DNA of 9,265 bases, taken from positions 1-9,265 of the forward strand of contig JAOUDB010000074.1 in the NCBI GenBank assembly GCA_029859485.1. The letters run 5' to 3'. Source of the stretch: Desulfuromonadales bacterium. GTDB lineage: Bacteria; Desulfobacterota; Desulfuromonadia; Desulfuromonadales; BM103. Below, piece after piece: positions 1 through 7,690 of this stretch; the first letter of the stretch is position 1, and every line of letters starts with the position of its first letter. The notes beneath the pieces are model-generated. The model made no database searches and had not been told where the DNA came from. It saw nothing but the letters and a program-made list of their open reading frames with translations. Made by a program: the position numbers and the translations under genes.

Positions 1-1037
1 AGTTTTTTGCAAGAGACGGTTTTAAGCTTCCAGATGACGTGGAACTGCAGATAGAAGATCTGATCTTTTCGGATCGGATCGATTCATTGCGCCCAACAGC
101 GGAAGAAGTAGGTAAGGCTTTTCGCGTTGACGACGCCGTGGGCCGTTATATCGTCTTTCTGAAGCACACTTTTCCCAGAGAACTTGATCTGACTGGGCTT
201 AAAATTGTGTTGGATTGTGGGCATGGTGCCGCTTATCGCGTGGCTCCTGCTGTCCTTGAAGAGTTGGGCGCTAAAGTGTTCGCTTATGGCGTCAGTCCGA
301 ATGGCACCAATATTAACGATGGTTGTGGCTCCACATACCCCGAAGTTATCTCTGCTGCTGTGCGTGAACATGGTGCTGATCTGGGGATTGCTCTTGATGG
401 TGATGCCGACCGTTGCATTTTTGTTGACGAGAATGGCGAAGAAGTAGATGGCGATCATATTATGGCAATTTGCGGAATCGACATGATCAAACGCAATAAG
501 CTGCCGCAGAACACGGTGGTCGGCACTGTTATGTCGAATATGGGGCTGGATATTGCCCTGCGAAAAGCCGGCGGCCGAGTGATTAAAACCGATGTAGGTG
601 ATCGTTACGTGGTGGAAGAGATGCGTCGCAGCGGTTATCGTTTCGGTGGTGAACAGTCCGGTCACATGATTTTCCTGGATCACAATACGACCGGAGACGG
701 CATGATCTCAGCGTTGCAGGTCCTGGCTATTCTACAAAAAAGTGATAAGCCGCTTTCCGAGCTGGCTTCGGTGATGACGGCCTTACCTCAAGTGCTGGTT
801 AACGTTCGTGTGCGAGAGCGGCGCGCCATTAAGGAGCTCCCTGAAGTTGAAGCGTTAATCTCAGGTGTAGAGAAACGTCTGGGCGATACCGGGCGGGTCC
901 TTATTCGCTATTCGGGTACAGAGCCCTTGATGAGAATTATGCTTGAGGGGCAGGACCAGGCTGAAATTACCGGGATGGCTAATGAAATAGCTTCACTTGT
1001 TGAAGGGATGATCGGCGAAGGAACAGCAGGAGACTAA
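1..1037 (+). CDS. glmM: Phosphoglucosamine mutase GlmM, 3' part
   Basis: GlmM interconverts glucosamine-6-phosphate and glucosamine-1-phosphate in the cytoplasm, on the way to UDP-GlcNAc for peptidoglycan and LPS. The frame is open from the left edge (first full codon at 3) and reads [14 protein letters not shown] before the GTG at 39, so that GTG is an internal valine and not the start. About 344 residues are present against roughly 450 in the family. The missing N-terminus includes the catalytic phosphoserine loop (SASHNP type), which should lie about ten residues upstream. Visible motifs are [10 protein letters not shown], the metal-binding DGDADR (396-413), the sugar-binding GEQSGH (648-665) and the phosphate-binding RYSGTEP (906-926). 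The TAA is one base before pdxJ, so the two are surely co-transcribed. The identity is firm; only the 5' end is unknown. Confidence 0.96.
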   Translation, partial: FFARDGFKLPDDVELQIEDLIFSDRIDSLRPTAEEVGKAFRVDDAVGRYIVFLKHTFPRELDLTGLKIVLDCGHGAAYRVAPAVLEELGAKVFAYGVSPNGTNINDGCGSTYPEVISAAVREHGADLGIALDGDADRCIFVDENGEEVDGDHIMAICGIDMIKRNKLPQNTVVGTVMSNMGLDIALRKAGGRVIKTDVGDRYVVEEMRRSGYRFGGEQSGHMIFLDHNTTGDGMISALQVLAILQKSDKPLSELASVMTALPQVLVNVRVRERRAIKELPEVEALISGVEKRLGDTGRVLIRYSGTEPLMRIMLEGQDQAEITGMANEIASLVEGMIGEGTAGD

Positions 1038-1038
1038 T

Positions 1039-1755
1039 ATGGCCAAGTTGGGCGTTAACATCGATCATATAGCAACAATCCGGCAAGCCAGAGGCGGTAC
1101 GGAGCCGGACCCTGTTACAGCTGCTGCAATGGCTGAGTTGGCCGGTGCCGATGGTATAACCGTTCATTTACGCGAGGACCGTCGGCACATTCAGGACCGC
1201 GATGTCATGTTGCTGCGTCGCACCCTACAGACCCATCTGAACCTTGAGATGGCATCGACCGATGAAATGGTCGCGATCGCCATGAAAGTCGTCCCCGATT
1301 ACGTGACCCTGGTTCCGGAAAAACGCCAGGAGCTTACTACCGAAGGCGGTCTCGACGTTGTGAAACACAAGGACAAATTGTCTCGTCATATTGATCTTTT
1401 ACATCAGGCCGGTATCACCGTAAGCCTTTTTGTGGATCCCGATCTTGAACAATTGAAAGCTTCGACCCGGGTGAAGGCAGATTTTATAGAGATACATACT
1501 GGAAGCTACTGTGATGCCAAGGGCAAAGAGCAGGTGGCGGAGTTGACCAAGATTGAGGAAGCGATCAAGGCGGGGAAGAAGCTGGGTCTTGGCGTGAATG
1601 CCGGACATGGGCTTAACTATCAGAATATCCGGCCAGTGCTGGCACTGGGTGGGGTAGGAGAATACAACATTGGTCATAGCATTATATCGCGAGCTGTCCT
1701 GGTCGGTCTTGACCGGGCTGTGCGGGAAATGTCAGAACTGGTACGTGGAAGCTGA
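1039..1755 (+). CDS. pdxJ: Pyridoxine 5'-phosphate synthase PdxJ
   Basis: PdxJ condenses 1-deoxy-D-xylulose-5-phosphate with 3-amino-2-oxopropyl phosphate to give pyridoxine 5'-phosphate, the ring-closing step of the DXP-dependent vitamin B6 route. The 238-residue product has the normal family length and a single TIM-barrel domain. Family motifs run in order: [17 protein letters not shown] (4-20), [14 protein letters not shown] (42-55), EMAST (70-74), [14 protein letters not shown] (91-104), FVDPD (131-135), [10 protein letters not shown] (151-160) and [14 protein letters not shown] (183-196). His43, Glu70 and His190 correspond by alignment to the catalytic residues described in E. coli PdxJ. 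The ATG has an AGGAG Shine-Dalgarno at 1028-1032, inside the end of glmM. The stop is two bases before acpS. Confidence 0.97.
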   Translation: MAKLGVNIDHIATIRQARGGTEPDPVTAAAMAELAGADGITVHLREDRRHIQDRDVMLLRRTLQTHLNLEMASTDEMVAIAMKVVPDYVTLVPEKRQELTTEGGLDVVKHKDKLSRHIDLLHQAGITVSLFVDPDLEQLKASTRVKADFIEIHTGSYCDAKGKEQVAELTKIEEAIKAGKKLGLGVNAGHGLNYQNIRPVLALGGVGEYNIGHSIISRAVLVGLDRAVREMSELVRGS

Positions 1756-1757
1756 TT

Positions 1758-2141
1758 ATGCCGATTGTCGGTTTGGGTACAGACCTGGCCAGGGTCGAAC
1801 GATTCCGAAGGTTTGTTGTCGAAAATAAGGCCGCCCTGTTGGGGCGGCTTTTTACCCAGGGCGAACGTGACTATGCTTTTGCCAAAAAAGATCCTGCCCC
1901 TCACCTGGCGGGACGATTTGCGGCCAAGGAATCATGCCTGAAAGCCTTTGGCTTGGGTTGGCGAGAGGGGATCAGTTGGCACGATATGGAGGTTGTCCCC
2001 GATGAACTGGGCCGTCCCGATCTGCAACTCTCCGGGCGCGCTGCCGAGATTGCAAACGCAAAGCAGGTTGGAGTGGTACACTTATCTTATAGCCACGACG
2101 GAGACTATGCTGTTGCCACTGTAATTCTGGAAAGTCTATGA
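1758..2141 (+). CDS. acpS: Holo-[acyl-carrier-protein] synthase AcpS
   Basis: AcpS transfers 4'-phosphopantetheine from coenzyme A to a serine of acyl carrier protein, activating it for fatty acid synthesis. The product has 127 residues, typical for the short trimeric AcpS type. It starts with VGLGTDLARVERF, in which Asp9 is the Mg2+ ligand, and carries LAGRFAAKESCLKA (50-63) with the second Mg2+ ligand Glu58. Near the C-terminus, LSYSHDGDYAVATV is the usual last motif. The gene begins two bases after pdxJ, and its last four bases overlap nnr as ATGA, so translation of the two is probably coupled. The pdxJ-acpS-nnr order is common in proteobacteria. The coding DNA contains a terminator-shaped hairpin at 1830-1853, listed separately. 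Confidence 0.96.
   Translation: MPIVGLGTDLARVERFRRFVVENKAALLGRLFTQGERDYAFAKKDPAPHLAGRFAAKESCLKAFGLGWREGISWHDMEVVPDELGRPDLQLSGRAAEIANAKQVGVVHLSYSHDGDYAVATVILESL
1830..1853 (+). terminator. Terminator-shaped hairpin inside acpS (function uncertain)
   Basis: A perfect 7-bp GC stem, GCCGCCC (1830-1836) with GGGCGGC (1842-1848), encloses the 5-nt loop TGTTG and is followed at once by five T residues (1849-1853). This is the textbook shape of a rho-independent terminator, but it lies about 72-95 nt inside the acpS reading frame, in codons for AALLGRLF. It may be chance, since the region encodes a conserved amphipathic stretch, or it may trim transcript levels between pdxJ and acpS. Ribosomes translating acpS would normally suppress it. 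Confidence 0.35.
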
Positions 2142-3694
2142 AAGTCCTGACTGCTGTGCAAATGCAGGCGGTTGACCGCCAGACAATTGATGAGATCGGG
2201 ATTCCCGGTGTCGTGCTGATGGAGAATGCCGGCCGTGGTGTTGCCGAGGAAATTGAGCAGCGCTTTGCCTCTGCAGATTCACCTCGTGCACTGATCATGG
2301 CAGGTAAAGGCAATAATGGTGGTGATGGCTACGTGATTGCCAGGCACCTTCTGGACTACGGATGGACAGTGCACGTTCTGGCTTTGGCAGAGCGTGATGC
2401 CATCAAGGGGGATGCTGCCGTTCATCTGAGGGCTTTGGAGAATTGTAAAGGCCAAGTCGCCTTTGTTGCGGATGGCGAGGCTCTGATGGGGGCACTCGTT
2501 GACGTCGGTGACTTGACGGTTTTGGTTGATGCTCTGTTCGGCACCGGGCTTACGAAGCCGGTACAAGGGGTTAACCTGAAGGCTATCGAATGGCTTAATC
2601 AACAGTCGTCTCCTGTTGTTGCTGTTGACATCCCCTCTGGTATAGACGCTTCGACTGGCCGGGTTATGGGGACCGCCGTAAATGCAACTTTAACAGTCTC
2701 TTTTGCCTTTCCCAAAATAGGCCAGGTCAGCTATCCGGGAGCCGGTCTGGCCGGTGAGTTAGTGGTTACGGATATCGGTATCCCGACGCAAGTCTCCGGG
2801 CAAGTCTCGACTGATTATTTGCTGGTCGACGCTGATGAAGCCCGACGTTTGTTGCCGGTGCGCAGTCCTGATGGTCATAAGGGTACCTTTGGCCATCTTA
2901 TGGTTGTGGCTGGCTCAACGGGCAAATGTGGCGCCGCAGTGATGGCCGCAGAATCTGGCTTGCGAGCGGGGGCTGGGTTGGTGACGCTGGCTTGTCCGCA
3001 AAGTGTCCAACCGGGCATTGCTTCGCGACTTACAGAAGTGATGACTGCTCCCTTGTCAGATTTTCGAGGAGAAGCCAACCTCAATGCTCTTGGCCATTTG
3101 CTCTCCCTGACCGAAGGGAAACAAGCCCTGGCCGTAGGCCCAGGGCTCGGTCTTGGTAAAGAGACGGGTGATTTGGTCCGTCAACTGATAGAAGATTCTG
3201 AACTACCAATAGTGGTTGATGCTGATGCACTGGCTGCACTGTGTGGTCATCTCAATATTATTGAAGGACAGCTTGATCGTCAGATGGTCCTGACCCCTCA
3301 CCCAGGCGAGATGGCGAGATTGACGGGGTTTTCGGTCGCGGGAATTCAAGCGGATCGTTTCCGCGTTACCCGTGATTTTGCGATGCAAAAAGGGGTGGTT
3401 CTCGTTCTCAAGGGGGCGCGTACTTTGATCGTTTCACCGGATGGACAGGTGCGCATCAACACCACCGGACATGCAGGTCTGGCGAGCGGTGGTATGGGCG
3501 ATGTACTGACCGGCCTGATCGGTAGCCTTATAGCTCAAGGGCTGACGGCCTTTGATGCCGCAACGCTTGGCGTTTATCTACATGGTTTCGCTGCTGACAG
3601 GCTGCAATCTAGTTTTGGTGATGCCGGATTGCTGGCGACTGATGTTATGCGTGAAATCCCTGCTGCAAGGCAGGCTTTGGCAAAGGAGGCTTAA
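2138..3694 (+). CDS. nnr: Bifunctional NAD(P)H-hydrate epimerase / ADP-dependent dehydratase Nnr
   Basis: This is a metabolite-repair enzyme. The N-terminal domain epimerises the R and S forms of hydrated NAD(P)H, and the C-terminal domain dehydrates the S form back to NAD(P)H using ADP. The 518 residues match the fused YjeF-type proteins. The epimerase domain (about 1-215) carries MAGKGNNGGDGYVIARHL (54-71), DALFGTGL (131-138) and VDIPSGIDASTG (163-174). The ribokinase-like dehydratase domain (about 235-510) carries GHLMVVAGS, GLRAGAGLVTLA, LTPHPGEMARLTG (385-397), VLKGARTLI and the GGMGDVLTG loop (451-459), whose Asp455 is the expected catalytic aspartate. The ATG overlaps the acpS stop by four bases. 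A strong AAGGAGG near its 3' end serves the next gene. Both domains look intact. Confidence 0.96.
   Translation: MKVLTAVQMQAVDRQTIDEIGIPGVVLMENAGRGVAEEIEQRFASADSPRALIMAGKGNNGGDGYVIARHLLDYGWTVHVLALAERDAIKGDAAVHLRALENCKGQVAFVADGEALMGALVDVGDLTVLVDALFGTGLTKPVQGVNLKAIEWLNQQSSPVVAVDIPSGIDASTGRVMGTAVNATLTVSFAFPKIGQVSYPGAGLAGELVVTDIGIPTQVSGQVSTDYLLVDADEARRLLPVRSPDGHKGTFGHLMVVAGSTGKCGAAVMAAESGLRAGAGLVTLACPQSVQPGIASRLTEVMTAPLSDFRGEANLNALGHLLSLTEGKQALAVGPGLGLGKETGDLVRQLIEDSELPIVVDADALAALCGHLNIIEGQLDRQMVLTPHPGEMARLTGFSVAGIQADRFRVTRDFAMQKGVVLVLKGARTLIVSPDGQVRINTTGHAGLASGGMGDVLTGLIGSLIAQGLTAFDAATLGVYLHGFAADRLQSSFGDAGLLATDVMREIPAARQALAKEA
3683..3689 (+). promoter_or_regulatory. Strong ribosome-binding site for the CBS-domain gene
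   Basis: AAGGAGG lies five bases before the ATG at 3695 and sits within the last codons of nnr. The nnr TAA and the downstream ATG are directly adjacent with no base between them, so terminating ribosomes are positioned to reinitiate. This fixes the start of the next gene. Confidence 0.8.
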
Positions 3695-4144
3695 ATGCTG
3701 ACAGCTGGCGATATCATGACAACACAAATATATACTGTACATCGGGATTCCGAAATCAAGGCTCTGGCTAAAATTTTTGTTGAACGCAAGGTCAACGCTC
3801 TGCCGGTTGTTGATGATGACGGCCTGCTGGTTGGCATGGTGACCCAGACGGACCTTGTTGAACAGGACAAGCCCCTACATATCCCTACAGTCATCTCTCT
3901 CTTTGATTGGGTTATCTATCTGGAGAGCCCGAAAAAGTTTTCAGAGGCCGTTCGTAAGGTGACTGCACGGAAAGTTGGTGAAATCTGCACTGCCGATGTA
4001 GTGACCTGTTCGCCAGAAACTCCGGTCTCCGAGGTTGCCAGCTTGATGGTCGATAACAAGGTTCACCTGGTGCCGGTTCTTACAGAAGGGCAGCTCGTTG
4101 GTGTTGTGGCGCGTCTCGACGTTATTCGGAGTATGGGGTCGTAA
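3695..4144 (+). CDS. Two-CBS-domain protein
   Basis: The 149-residue cytoplasmic protein consists almost entirely of a pair of CBS domains, which fold together into a module that typically binds AMP, ATP, SAM or other adenosyl ligands. CBS1 spans roughly 7-53 (DIMTTQIYTV, then NALPVVDDDGLLVGMVTQTDL). A linker of about 40 residues contains the hydrophobic stretch TVISLFDWVIYL. CBS2 spans roughly 95-147 (EICTADVVTCSPETPV, then HLVPVLTEGQLVGVVARLDVIRSM). There is no attached catalytic, channel or DNA-binding domain, so the partner and the ligand cannot be read from the sequence. Its place between nnr and tsaE in a tight operon suggests constitutive expression with housekeeping genes. The domain call is firm; the role is unknown. 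Confidence 0.9.
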   Translation: MLTAGDIMTTQIYTVHRDSEIKALAKIFVERKVNALPVVDDDGLLVGMVTQTDLVEQDKPLHIPTVISLFDWVIYLESPKKFSEAVRKVTARKVGEICTADVVTCSPETPVSEVASLMVDNKVHLVPVLTEGQLVGVVARLDVIRSMGS

Positions 4145-4147
4145 GGT

Positions 4148-4624
4148 TTGCAGGTTTTGGAAACGACAACTTCAGGTCCTGAAGAGACTCGTAGCCTGGG
4201 AAAGTGCTTCGGGGAGCTCGCTCTTGCCGGTTTGGTTGTTCTTTTAAACGGCGATCTTGGCGCTGGCAAGACCTGCTTTGCCCAGGGTGTTGCGATGGGC
4301 CTCGAAGTCTCTGCAGAAACGCCGGTAACCAGTCCAACTTATACTTTGCTTAATATTCATCTGGGCCGTCTTGCTCTGTATCATTTTGACCTTTATCGGC
4401 TCTCACAGGTCGATGACCTGGCAGACCTCGGTTACGACGAGTTTGCCGAGGGAGAGGGCCTGACTCTTGTTGAATGGGCTGATCGTATGACGGATGTACT
4501 TTCTGCATCCCTCTCTGTTAGCATCGAACGTGTTGATGAAGACATACGTCAATTCCACTTCGAAGCGTTTGATGACCGCGGTAGAGAAATCTTGGATAAA
4601 ATGTCAAGACACTGTCTTTCTTAA
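4148..4624 (+). CDS. tsaE: tRNA t6A37 biosynthesis ATPase TsaE
   Basis: TsaE is the small P-loop ATPase that works with TsaB and TsaD to place threonylcarbamoyl on A37 of ANN-reading tRNAs. The 158-residue product shows Walker A GDLGAGKT (35-42), the family motif VTSPTYTLLN (60-69), YHFDLYRL (78-85) and LVEWADRM (107-114). There is no ATG near the expected N-terminus. TTG at 4148 gives MQVLETTTSGPEETRSLG, and TTG at 4157 is also possible and would give a product three residues shorter; the GGGG at 4135-4138 or AAGG at 4143-4146 could act as ribosome-binding site. The gene lies in the same frame as the CBS gene, separated only by its TAA and one codon. The tsaB gene, often adjacent in other bacteria, is not in this window. 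Confidence 0.93.
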   Translation: MQVLETTTSGPEETRSLGKCFGELALAGLVVLLNGDLGAGKTCFAQGVAMGLEVSAETPVTSPTYTLLNIHLGRLALYHFDLYRLSQVDDLADLGYDEFAEGEGLTLVEWADRMTDVLSASLSVSIERVDEDIRQFHFEAFDDRGREILDKMSRHCLS

Positions 4625-4655
4625 GGAATACCCGCATGATGCTCCGTGAAAACCT

Positions 4656-4684
4656 TTGACGGCCAAGTCGAATACTGTTATTAA
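4656..4684 (+). promoter_or_regulatory. Candidate sigma70-type promoter for lysC-cimA
   Basis: TTGACG (4656-4661, five of six matches to TTGACA) and TATTAA (4679-4684, four of six matches to TATAAT) are separated by 17 nt. They lie in the only sizeable gap of the first 7.6 kb, just after tsaE. Transcription would start near 4691, giving a leader of about 70 nt before lysC. This was read by eye and has not been scored against a background. Confidence 0.45.
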
Positions 4685-4694
4685 AAACAATCAA

Positions 4695-4706
4695 CCCCTC
4701 ATGGGG
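4695..4706 (+). promoter_or_regulatory. Small leader hairpin upstream of lysC
   Basis: CCCC (4695-4698) pairs with GGGG (4703-4706) around the tetraloop TCAT, very near the predicted transcript 5' end. No T-run follows, so it is not an intrinsic terminator. It may simply stabilise the 5' end of the mRNA or be chance. Confidence 0.25.
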
Positions 4707-4717
4707 CTATCTCAGCA

Positions 4718-4744
4718 GGTATGAACTTCTGAAAAGTTCATGCC
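4718..4744 (+). promoter_or_regulatory. 11-bp hairpin abutting the lysC ribosome-binding site
   Basis: GGTATGAACTT (4718-4728) pairs with AAGTTCATGCC (4734-4744) through 11 bp with one G-U pair, around the loop CTGAA. The stem ends exactly where the purine-rich Shine-Dalgarno AGGAAGG (4745-4751) begins, 11 nt before the lysC ATG. No T-run follows, so termination is unlikely. An effect on ribosome access or mRNA stability is possible. The leader is too short for a lysine riboswitch and shows none of the elements I would expect of one. Confidence 0.45.
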
Positions 4745-4762
4745 AGGAAGGATCAACCACAG

Positions 4763-5995
4763 ATGGCACTAGTGGTTCAAAAGTATGGTGGTACTTCAGT
4801 AGGGAGTATCGAAAAGATACAGAATGTGGCTCGACGGGTTGCACGCACTTACGATGAAGGTAACGATATGGTCGTTGTCGTCTCGGCGATGGCCGGTGAG
4901 ACCAATAAACTGGTCGCCCTAGCAGAAGAGATGTGCGAGTTTCCAAGTGAACGGGAGTATGATGTTCTGGTCGCTGCCGGCGAGCAGGTCTCGATCTCTC
5001 TGCTATCGATGGCACTGCAGTCGATGGGCTATAAAGCGAAGAGTTATCTGGGCTGGCAGGTGCCGATTTACACCGACAGCTCTTCTACAAAAGCGCGTAT
5101 CGAGGAGATTCAGGATACCAGCATGCGTGAAGACTTGCACAATGGCACCATTGTTATTGTCGCAGGCTTTCAGGGGATTGATCGTGATAACAATATCACG
5201 ACCTTGGGACGTGGTGGCTCCGACACGTCTGCCGTGGCTGTTGCCGCAGCTCTTAAGGCGGATGTCTGCGAGATTCTGACGGATGTTGACGGAGTCTACA
5301 CCACTGACCCGCGCATCGTGCCAGAGGCCTCCAAGATGGAAAAGGTTTCCTACGATGAAATGCTGGAAATGGCTTCTCTTGGATCGAAGATCTTGCAGAT
5401 TCGTTCCGTTGAATTCGCCAAAAAATATAATGTCGTCGTCCATGTACGTTCCAGCCTGAATGGCAATCAAGGGACTCTGGTGATGAAGGAGGATGCAGAT
5501 ATGGAAACTGTCCTGGTTTCAGGTGTTACTTACAATAAAGATGAAGCAAAAATTTCTGTGTTGCGCGTTCCCGACATGCCTGGCATCGCTGCACAGATTT
5601 TCTCTCCACTTTCGGCAGCGAATATCACCGTCGACATGATTATTCAGAATGTTTCCCATGAAGGATCGACTGATCTGACCTTTACCGTGCCGCGTTCTGA
5701 CTTCAAAAAAGCTCTGAAGATTGTTGAGGATACGGCTGTCAAGATTGGAGCTGCCGGAGTTGAAAGTAACGAAAACATTGCCAAGGTGTCGATCGTTGGT
5801 GTTGGCATGCGCTCGCATTCAGGTATTGCCAGTCAGATGTTTGAAACGCTCTCTAAAGAAGGTGTCAATATTCAGATGATCTCAACCAGTGAGATCAAGG
5901 TTTCTTGTGTTATTGATGACAAATACACCGAGCTTGCCGTACGTGTTCTGCATGCGGCTTTCGGGCTGGATAAAGGTCAGGTTTCCGAAGAGTAG
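4763..5995 (+). CDS. lysC: Aspartate kinase LysC
   Basis: LysC phosphorylates L-aspartate with ATP, the committed step to lysine (and diaminopimelate), threonine, methionine and part of isoleucine synthesis. The 410-residue monofunctional enzyme has an amino-acid-kinase domain (about 1-230) with KYGGTSVGS (7-15), [14 protein letters not shown] (37-50), [18 protein letters not shown] (147-164) and [12 protein letters not shown] (172-183). Two C-terminal ACT regions follow, one near 263-325 ([15 protein letters not shown]) and one near 340-400 ([19 protein letters not shown], then INIQM-type [18 protein letters not shown]). This layout is that of lysine- and/or threonine-inhibited enzymes. The ATG at 4763 follows AGGAAGG at 4745-4751. 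No homoserine dehydrogenase domain is fused. A second translation start at 5501 is likely and is listed separately. cimA follows after 39 nt and is probably co-transcribed. Confidence 0.97.
   Translation: MALVVQKYGGTSVGSIEKIQNVARRVARTYDEGNDMVVVVSAMAGETNKLVALAEEMCEFPSEREYDVLVAAGEQVSISLLSMALQSMGYKAKSYLGWQVPIYTDSSSTKARIEEIQDTSMREDLHNGTIVIVAGFQGIDRDNNITTLGRGGSDTSAVAVAAALKADVCEILTDVDGVYTTDPRIVPEASKMEKVSYDEMLEMASLGSKILQIRSVEFAKKYNVVVHVRSSLNGNQGTLVMKEDADMETVLVSGVTYNKDEAKISVLRVPDMPGIAAQIFSPLSAANITVDMIIQNVSHEGSTDLTFTVPRSDFKKALKIVEDTAVKIGAAGVESNENIAKVSIVGVGMRSHSGIASQMFETLSKEGVNIQMISTSEIKVSCVIDDKYTELAVRVLHAAFGLDKGQVSEE
5486..5995 (+). other. Probable internal start giving the LysC beta (ACT-only) subunit
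   Basis: Inside lysC, the near-perfect Shine-Dalgarno AAGGAGG (5486-5492) stands eight bases before an in-frame ATG at 5501, which is Met247 of LysC. Starting there would make a 164-residue protein holding only the two ACT regulatory regions. In Bacillus subtilis aspartokinase II and Corynebacterium glutamicum LysC, in-frame internal starts at about the same residue produce the beta subunit of an alpha2-beta2 enzyme. The signal is seen directly; its use here is inferred. The purine run also encodes MKEDADM, a poorly constrained interdomain linker, so coding constraint alone is a weaker explanation for it. Confidence 0.7.
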
Positions 5996-6034
5996 CGTTT
6001 GTATAGCGCTGTATCAGTAATCAGGAGTGGATGA

Positions 6035-7606
6035 ATGAGTAGAGTTTTTCTGTACGACACAACGCTGCGTGATGGAACGCAGGCTGAAGATGTTTCTTTT
6101 CTTGTTGCTGACAAGATTCGCATTGCACAGAAGCTTGACGAACTCGGCATTGACTATATTGAGGGCGGTTGGCCTGGTTCCAACCCGAAGGATATTGCTT
6201 TTTTTAAGGACGTAAAAAAAATCACCCTCAATCATGCCAAGGTCGCGGCTTTTGGTTCGACTCGTCGAGCCAAAACAACCCCTGATAAAGACAACAACAT
6301 CCAGACGCTGATACAGGCAGAGCCTGATACTGTTACGATTTTTGGTAAGACCTGGGATTTCCATGTACGGGAAGCCTTGCGTATCAGCCTCGAGGAAAAC
6401 CTCGAGTTGATCTACGATTCTTTGGCTTACCTGAAAAAGAATGTTCCGGAGGTCATTTATGACGCTGAACATTTCTTTGATGGTTACAAGGCCAACCCTG
6501 AATACGCGATAAAAACACTCGAGGCCGCGCAGCAGGCAGGTGTCGACTGTATTGTCATGTGCGACACTAACGGTGGTTCTATGCCTTATGAGGTGTCGAG
6601 CATTATCAAACATGTAAAGAAGAGTATCAAGACACCGCTCGGCATTCATGCCCATAATGACAGTGAGTGTGCCGTTGCGAACTCCCTTGTTGCTGTTGAG
6701 CAAGGCGCTGTTCATGTCCAGGGGACAATTAATGGCTTTGGTGAGCGTTGCGGTAACGCCAACCTCTGCTCGATTATTCCTGCCTTGAGACTAAAGATGG
6801 GGCACGACTGCGTTTCGGATGAGCAGATGCAGAATCTACGTATTACTTCACGCTATATCTACGAACTTGCCAACCTGGTGCCCAACAAACACCAACCTTA
6901 CGTCGGTAACTCAGCTTTTGCCCACAAAGGGGGGGTGCACGTTTCGGCAATTCAACGTCATCCTGAAACTTACGAACATATGCGCCCGGAGAAAGTCGGC
7001 AATATGACCCGGATCCTGGTTTCAGACCTGTCCGGTCGTTCAAATATTTTGGCCAAGGCTGAGCAGTTTAATATTAATCTGGACAGCAAAGATCCTGTTA
7101 CTCTGGAAATTCTTGAAGATATTAAAAAACTTGAGAATCAGGGCTTTCAGTTTGAGGGCGCGGAGGCATCGTTTGAACTGCTGATGAGACGCGCCATGGG
7201 AGAGCTGCGTAACTTCTTCTCGGTTATTGGCTTCAGGGTTATCGACACGAAACGGCATGAAGATGAGATGCCGACCTCGGAAGCGACAATCCAGATCAAG
7301 GTTGGTGGTCGTATTGAGCATACGGCTGCCGAAGGCAACGGACCCGTTAATGCTCTTGATCATGCCCTTCGCAAGGCTCTTGAACAGTTCTACCCGCAGT
7401 TGAAAGAGACCAAACTCCTCGATTATAAGGTGCGTGTGCTACCCGCAGGGAAGGGGACTGCCTCAGTGACGCGTGTCCTGATCGAATCAGGCGACAAAAA
7501 CTCACGTTGGGGAACGGTTGGTGTCAGCGACAATATTATAGAGGCCTCTTATCACGCTCTGGTCGATGCTCTGCAGTATAAGCTGATGCGCGATTATGCA
7601 GGCTAG
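6035..7606 (+). CDS. cimA: (R)-citramalate synthase CimA
   Basis: CimA condenses acetyl-CoA with pyruvate to citramalate, which is converted by the leucine-pathway isomerase and dehydrogenase to 2-oxobutyrate for isoleucine, bypassing threonine deaminase. The 523 residues match the CimA type. The N-terminal HMGL/DRE-TIM barrel shows [16 protein letters not shown] (7-22), [12 protein letters not shown] (42-53), VMCDTNGG (174-181), the metal-binding IHAHND (204-209) and the glycine-rich [12 protein letters not shown] (233-244). [10 protein letters not shown] (297-306) follows, and the C-terminal third (from about 385) resembles the LeuA allosteric domain, which would bind isoleucine. The [11 protein letters not shown] region is typical of CimA rather than 2-isopropylmalate synthase. 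The ATG at 6035 follows AGGAG (6023-6027). An earlier ATG at 6031 closes after three codons. Reported isoleucine synthesis from citramalate in Geobacter fits the suggested host group. Confidence 0.94.
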   Translation: MSRVFLYDTTLRDGTQAEDVSFLVADKIRIAQKLDELGIDYIEGGWPGSNPKDIAFFKDVKKITLNHAKVAAFGSTRRAKTTPDKDNNIQTLIQAEPDTVTIFGKTWDFHVREALRISLEENLELIYDSLAYLKKNVPEVIYDAEHFFDGYKANPEYAIKTLEAAQQAGVDCIVMCDTNGGSMPYEVSSIIKHVKKSIKTPLGIHAHNDSECAVANSLVAVEQGAVHVQGTINGFGERCGNANLCSIIPALRLKMGHDCVSDEQMQNLRITSRYIYELANLVPNKHQPYVGNSAFAHKGGVHVSAIQRHPETYEHMRPEKVGNMTRILVSDLSGRSNILAKAEQFNINLDSKDPVTLEILEDIKKLENQGFQFEGAEASFELLMRRAMGELRNFFSVIGFRVIDTKRHEDEMPTSEATIQIKVGGRIEHTAAEGNGPVNALDHALRKALEQFYPQLKETKLLDYKVRVLPAGKGTASVTRVLIESGDKNSRWGTVGVSDNIIEASYHALVDALQYKLMRDYAG

Positions 7607-7621
7607 GCTTTTCCTCAGGCG

Positions 7622-7663
7622 CCGCCAGCACTCTTTGTGTCGGCGGTATTTGTTTTTCTTTTC
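7622..7663 (+). terminator. Intrinsic terminator after cimA
   Basis: CCGCCAGCAC (7622-7631) pairs with GTGTCGGCGG (7637-7646) around the loop TCTTT, with one mismatch and one G-U pair, and is followed by a T-rich tract (7649-7663). It lies 15 bases after the cimA stop and is the natural end of the lysC-cimA transcript. Confidence 0.75.
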
Positions 7664-7690
7664 CTGCTTTTGAGCCGGGAGTCTTCCATT

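Noticed and set aside
39..41. GTG as the start of glmM
   Set aside because: The frame is open to the left edge and the upstream residues [14 protein letters not shown] match the GlmM family, so the GTG is an internal codon of a gene cut by the window.
84..683. Long minus-strand ORF opposite glmM, and similar antisense ORFs opposite lysC and cimA (6014-6715)
   Set aside because: They are shadows of strongly coding plus-strand genes with complete family motifs, and I recognise no protein family in them.
3124..3147. Hairpin in nnr: AGCCCTGG with CCAGGGCT, 8-nt loop
   Set aside because: No T-run follows and it lies in conserved coding sequence, so it is most simply explained by coding and GC content.
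4636..4659. Seven-codon ORF (MMLRENL) between tsaE and lysC as an attenuation leader peptide
   Set aside because: It contains no run of lysine, threonine or related codons, is not followed by alternative terminator structures with a T-run, and overlaps the candidate -35 element.
4625..4762. Lysine riboswitch upstream of lysC
   Set aside because: The gap is 138 nt and the likely leader about 70 nt, well short of the L-box aptamer, and its conserved junction motifs are not seen.
6389..6406. Perfect 7-bp hairpin with AAAA loop in cimA
   Set aside because: It arises from the repeated CTCGAG codons of LEENLE, has no T-run and no link to a gene boundary.
7637..7690. GTG start giving an 18-residue hydrophobic N-terminal extension (signal-peptide-like) on the hypothetical protein
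   Set aside because: The extension is encoded by the 3' arm and T-tract of the cimA terminator, which explains its Phe/Leu richness. The ATG at 7691 has a proper Shine-Dalgarno.
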